Made by a program: the position numbers and the translations under genes
From: Saprospiraceae bacterium
GTDB taxonomy: Bacteria > Bacteroidota > Bacteroidia > Chitinophagales > Saprospiraceae
Assembly: GCA_029212405.1 (NCBI GenBank)
Contig: JARGNR010000030.1
Location: forward strand, 1 to 64,000
Direction: 5' to 3'
Length of the DNA stretch: 64,000 nucleotides
Notes under the pieces: model-generated
Databases searched by the model: none
The model's input: the letters and a program-made list of their open reading frames with translations, nothing else
What the model was told of the DNA's origin: nothing
In this document: positions 62,095-64,000 of the stretch, one piece after another
Position numbering within the stretch: position 1 is the stretch's first letter
How the letters are laid out: each line of letters starts with the position of its first letter

Positions 62095-63192
62095 ATGATA
62101 AAACAATTGAAATATTTTGCAATATCGATTCTAATAACTTTCAATTTTTCATGTAAAGGTCAAGTTGGAACCAAAGCTCAAGATGAAGACTTGGGACTTG
62201 ACGAGAGAAACAATTCAGGAATTTCATCTTATGAATACGGAGCTGGAGATGTAGTTTTTAGAGGATACCTTGATAGATTAGGAAATATGTGGTTTGCAAC
62301 TTCGAAAGAGGGAATTTTTATATATGATGGAACATCTTTTACTAATATCTCTGAAAAAGATGGTCTTTGTTCAAATATGGTAAATGCAATTGTCGAAGAT
62401 AAAGATGGTGTAATGTGGTTTGGCACCAATAGAGGTTTATGTAGTTATGACGGGAATAATTTTGATATTATATCTCTACCTAAAGAAGATTCAATAAAAG
62501 TTTCACCTAAAACAGGTCTACCCAGTAGAAAAACTCAAACAATATTGTCTTTGATTCAGTCAAAAAATGGTGATTTTTGGATTGGCACAGACGCAGCAGG
62601 TGCATATCGCTTTAACGGAAAAAGTTTTACTTCTTATTTAAAATTTGAAGGAAGGATTCAGCCAGAAGATAATGTTTATAATAATTGTATAACAACCATA
62701 ATAGAAGATAAAAATGGGCACATATGGATCGGATCTTTTACACACGGAGGATTAAATGAATTTGACGGAACCAATATGATTCATCATCCTCTAAAAGATG
62801 GTTATGGGGACGGCATGATTTCTACGAGTTACAAAGACAAAAAAGGAAACTTATGGTTTGGAACTAGAAACGGAGGGATCTACAAATATGACTATAAAAC
62901 ATTTGAAAATATCTCTGACTCCAAAACAGGTGAGCAAATAGCAATGGCATCTGTTGTCGAAGATTCCAATGAAAAAATATGGGTTGGTAGCTTTGCAAGA
63001 AAGGGGTTTTATCGATATACTGATGGATCATTCGTTCCATTGAATAGTATGGGAGGTGAAAAATTAAACGATATTAAATTTATTTCAGAAGATAAAAAAG
63101 GCAATATTTGGATTGGAGGAAGGTATGGGCTTTTGTGGAGATTTGATGGAGAAAAACTCACAGATTTTACTCAAAAAAAGCGAATGAAGTAA
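62095..63192 (+). CDS. propeller lipoprotein (Reg_prop repeats)
   Basis: This 365-residue protein has a lipoprotein signal ending TFNFSC (Cys20). Seven or so propeller repeats follow, such as GNMWFATSKEGIFIYDGTSF, GVMWFGTNRGLCSYDG, GHIWIGSFTHGGLNEFDG and GNLWFGTRNGGIYKYD, giving a single six- to eight-bladed propeller. There is no transmembrane, kinase or DNA-binding domain, unlike the sensor at 35390. It could be a stand-alone ligand sensor or scaffold in the periplasm or on the outer membrane. Confidence 0.86.
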   Translation: MIKQLKYFAISILITFNFSCKGQVGTKAQDEDLGLDERNNSGISSYEYGAGDVVFRGYLDRLGNMWFATSKEGIFIYDGTSFTNISEKDGLCSNMVNAIVEDKDGVMWFGTNRGLCSYDGNNFDIISLPKEDSIKVSPKTGLPSRKTQTILSLIQSKNGDFWIGTDAAGAYRFNGKSFTSYLKFEGRIQPEDNVYNNCITTIIEDKNGHIWIGSFTHGGLNEFDGTNMIHHPLKDGYGDGMISTSYKDKKGNLWFGTRNGGIYKYDYKTFENISDSKTGEQIAMASVVEDSNEKIWVGSFARKGFYRYTDGSFVPLNSMGGEKLNDIKFISEDKKGNIWIGGRYGLLWRFDGEKLTDFTQKKRMK

Positions 63193-63344
63193 AAAGACTA
63201 TAGCTATCACTGGATACCAGCGTATGTGACCCATCGTATGAGATACTGGATATCTTATTCCATCGTCTGTATAATTTATGTCTCAATTCAGTTGAATTTC
63301 AAGGGCAATGTTTACTTTTACGCCTTCAAAATCGATACAACAAA

Positions 63345-64000
63345 ATGGAAGCTTTATTCACCTTAGACAGTTTATTCACATTATTGATGCTCGTACTGCT
63401 GCAAGTGGTGTTGGGATTTGACAACTTGTTGTACATATCATTGGAGTCAAAAAAAGCCCCTTTAGAAAAACAAGGCTATGTTCGAAGATTGGGAGTAGGA
63501 ATGGCTATTGTACTAAGGATCGTATTATTATTTGTATTGATGTCGCTAATCCAGTATTTTCAAGATCCATTCATGGGACTTCATGACAATTCAATATTGG
63601 AGTGTTCGGTAAATATCCATAGCGTTATTGTGCTACTAGGAGGAGTTTTTATCATTTACACAGCCATTAAAGAGATCTGGCACATGATGAATCTTAAAGA
63701 ACATGAGGAAACAGATGCAGATAGAACCTCTGTTTCTAACATCATTTTTTGGATCGTCGTCATGAATTTGGTCTTTTCATTTGATTCTATTTTAAGTGCT
63801 ATGGCGTTGACGAGTGGAATGGAGTTTATTCCTCAATTAATCTTGATGTCCATTGCCATCATTGCGGGTGGAGTACTCATGATTGTATTGGCTGATCGTG
63901 TTGCTGAATTTTTGAAGAAGAACAGAATGTACGAAGTGTTGGGATTGTTCATTTTATTGATTGTAGGTATTATGTTATTGTCTGAGGGAGGGCACTTGGC
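63345..64000 (+). CDS. TerC-family integral membrane protein, partial
   Basis: The reading frame from the ATG at 63345 is open for 218 codons to the window end and is cut there. TerC-family proteins are multi-pass membrane proteins linked to manganese or metal handling and folding of exported proteins. LLQVVLGFDNLLYISLES carries the conserved Asp of helix 1, and LVFSFDSILSAMALTSG the second. Other helices are SVIVLLGGVFIIYTAI, LILMSIAIIAGGVLMIVL and VLGLFILLIVGIMLLSEGG. A near-consensus promoter (TTG at 63292, TACTTTTA at 63313-63320) precedes it. No other ter genes are visible. Confidence 0.85.
   Translation, partial: MEALFTLDSLFTLLMLVLLQVVLGFDNLLYISLESKKAPLEKQGYVRRLGVGMAIVLRIVLLFVLMSLIQYFQDPFMGLHDNSILECSVNIHSVIVLLGGVFIIYTAIKEIWHMMNLKEHEETDADRTSVSNIIFWIVVMNLVFSFDSILSAMALTSGMEFIPQLILMSIAIIAGGVLMIVLADRVAEFLKKNRMYEVLGLFILLIVGIMLLSEGGHL

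Noticed and set aside
63209-63252. ACTGGATA and CGTATG direct repeats before the TerC gene
   Set aside because: The units are only 6-8 bases long and occur twice each; this is too weak to call a site.
63345-64000. TerC as part of a tellurite-resistance operon
   Set aside because: No terA, B, D, E or Z genes are visible, and single TerC proteins have general metal or export roles.
1-64000. CRISPR array, prophage or integron
   Set aside because: No regularly spaced repeats, phage structural genes, integrase or attachment-site pattern was seen anywhere in the window.

Overview
The window is a low-GC, densely coded chromosomal segment from a member of the Bacteroidota, most likely a gliding, probably marine, Saprospiria- or Cytophagia-like bacterium. 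The evidence is the gliding protein GldC, a giant protein with a type B (CHU_C-like) C-terminal signal for the type IX secretion system, a TonB receptor paired with a DUF4249 lipoprotein, a propeller/Y_Y_Y sensor kinase with a LytTR regulator, A-rich leaders without clear Shine-Dalgarno sites, and several -7 boxes of the Bacteroidota form TAnnTTTG. Taxonomy below phylum is an inference from protein style only.

Layout. 1-1230: the tmRNA gene ssrA on the minus strand, its terminator, two further hairpins, and non-coding DNA. 1231-6520: a small hypothetical gene, then a minus-strand operon (glycosyltransferase, ribBA, rluD, LuxC-type acyl-CoA reductase, nth). 6578-13101: housekeeping and small genes (YwaF-like membrane protein, gldC, thioredoxin, murB, a small barrel protein, AlkD-like glycosylase, DUF2520 protein, prmC). 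13105-18109: sulfotransferase, second glycosyltransferase, recQ, DUF6089 barrel. 18457-25326: subtilase, GNAT enzymes, DUF6580 membrane protein, CHAP protein, hemE, dapB, UPF0173 hydrolase. 25552-26535: a Crp/Fnr regulator followed by a perfect TTGAC-N4-GTCAA palindrome and a DUF2834 gene. 26545-32170: the most accessory-looking part, with a SIR2-like protein, a zinc-ribbon protein, a large exported protein of unknown function and an ADP-ribosylglycohydrolase. 32297-46289: cell-envelope and sensing genes (a phosphate-binding-protein/porin fusion, LytTR regulator, 1181-residue sensor kinase, BNR propeller, fibre-like protein, DUF4249 lipoprotein, TonB receptor). 46532-49881: cca, a thioredoxin-like lipoprotein, a CX4CH lipoprotein and an M23 peptidase. 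50116-55776: an 1886-residue surface protein with three repeat classes. 55799-61828: a lipid-catabolic cluster around a split ACAD11-like pair (kinase-like phosphotransferase plus acyl-CoA dehydrogenase), with two SDRs and two MDR reductases. 61851-62013: a 163-bp imperfect palindrome that looks like a MITE. 62095-64000: a propeller lipoprotein and the start of a TerC-family membrane protein cut by the window edge.

How the genes work together. Most are independent core functions: riboflavin, haem, lysine/peptidoglycan, tRNA CCA addition, DNA repair and ribosome rescue. The best candidates for something new are the SIR2/zinc-ribbon/exported-protein cluster beside an ADP-ribosylglycohydrolase, the fusion of a periplasmic binding protein to an outer-membrane barrel, the split ACAD11-like module (probably for 4-hydroxyacyl-CoA breakdown), the MITE, and the predicted Crp/Fnr operator. 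No CRISPR array, prophage, rRNA, tRNA or intact insertion sequence was seen.
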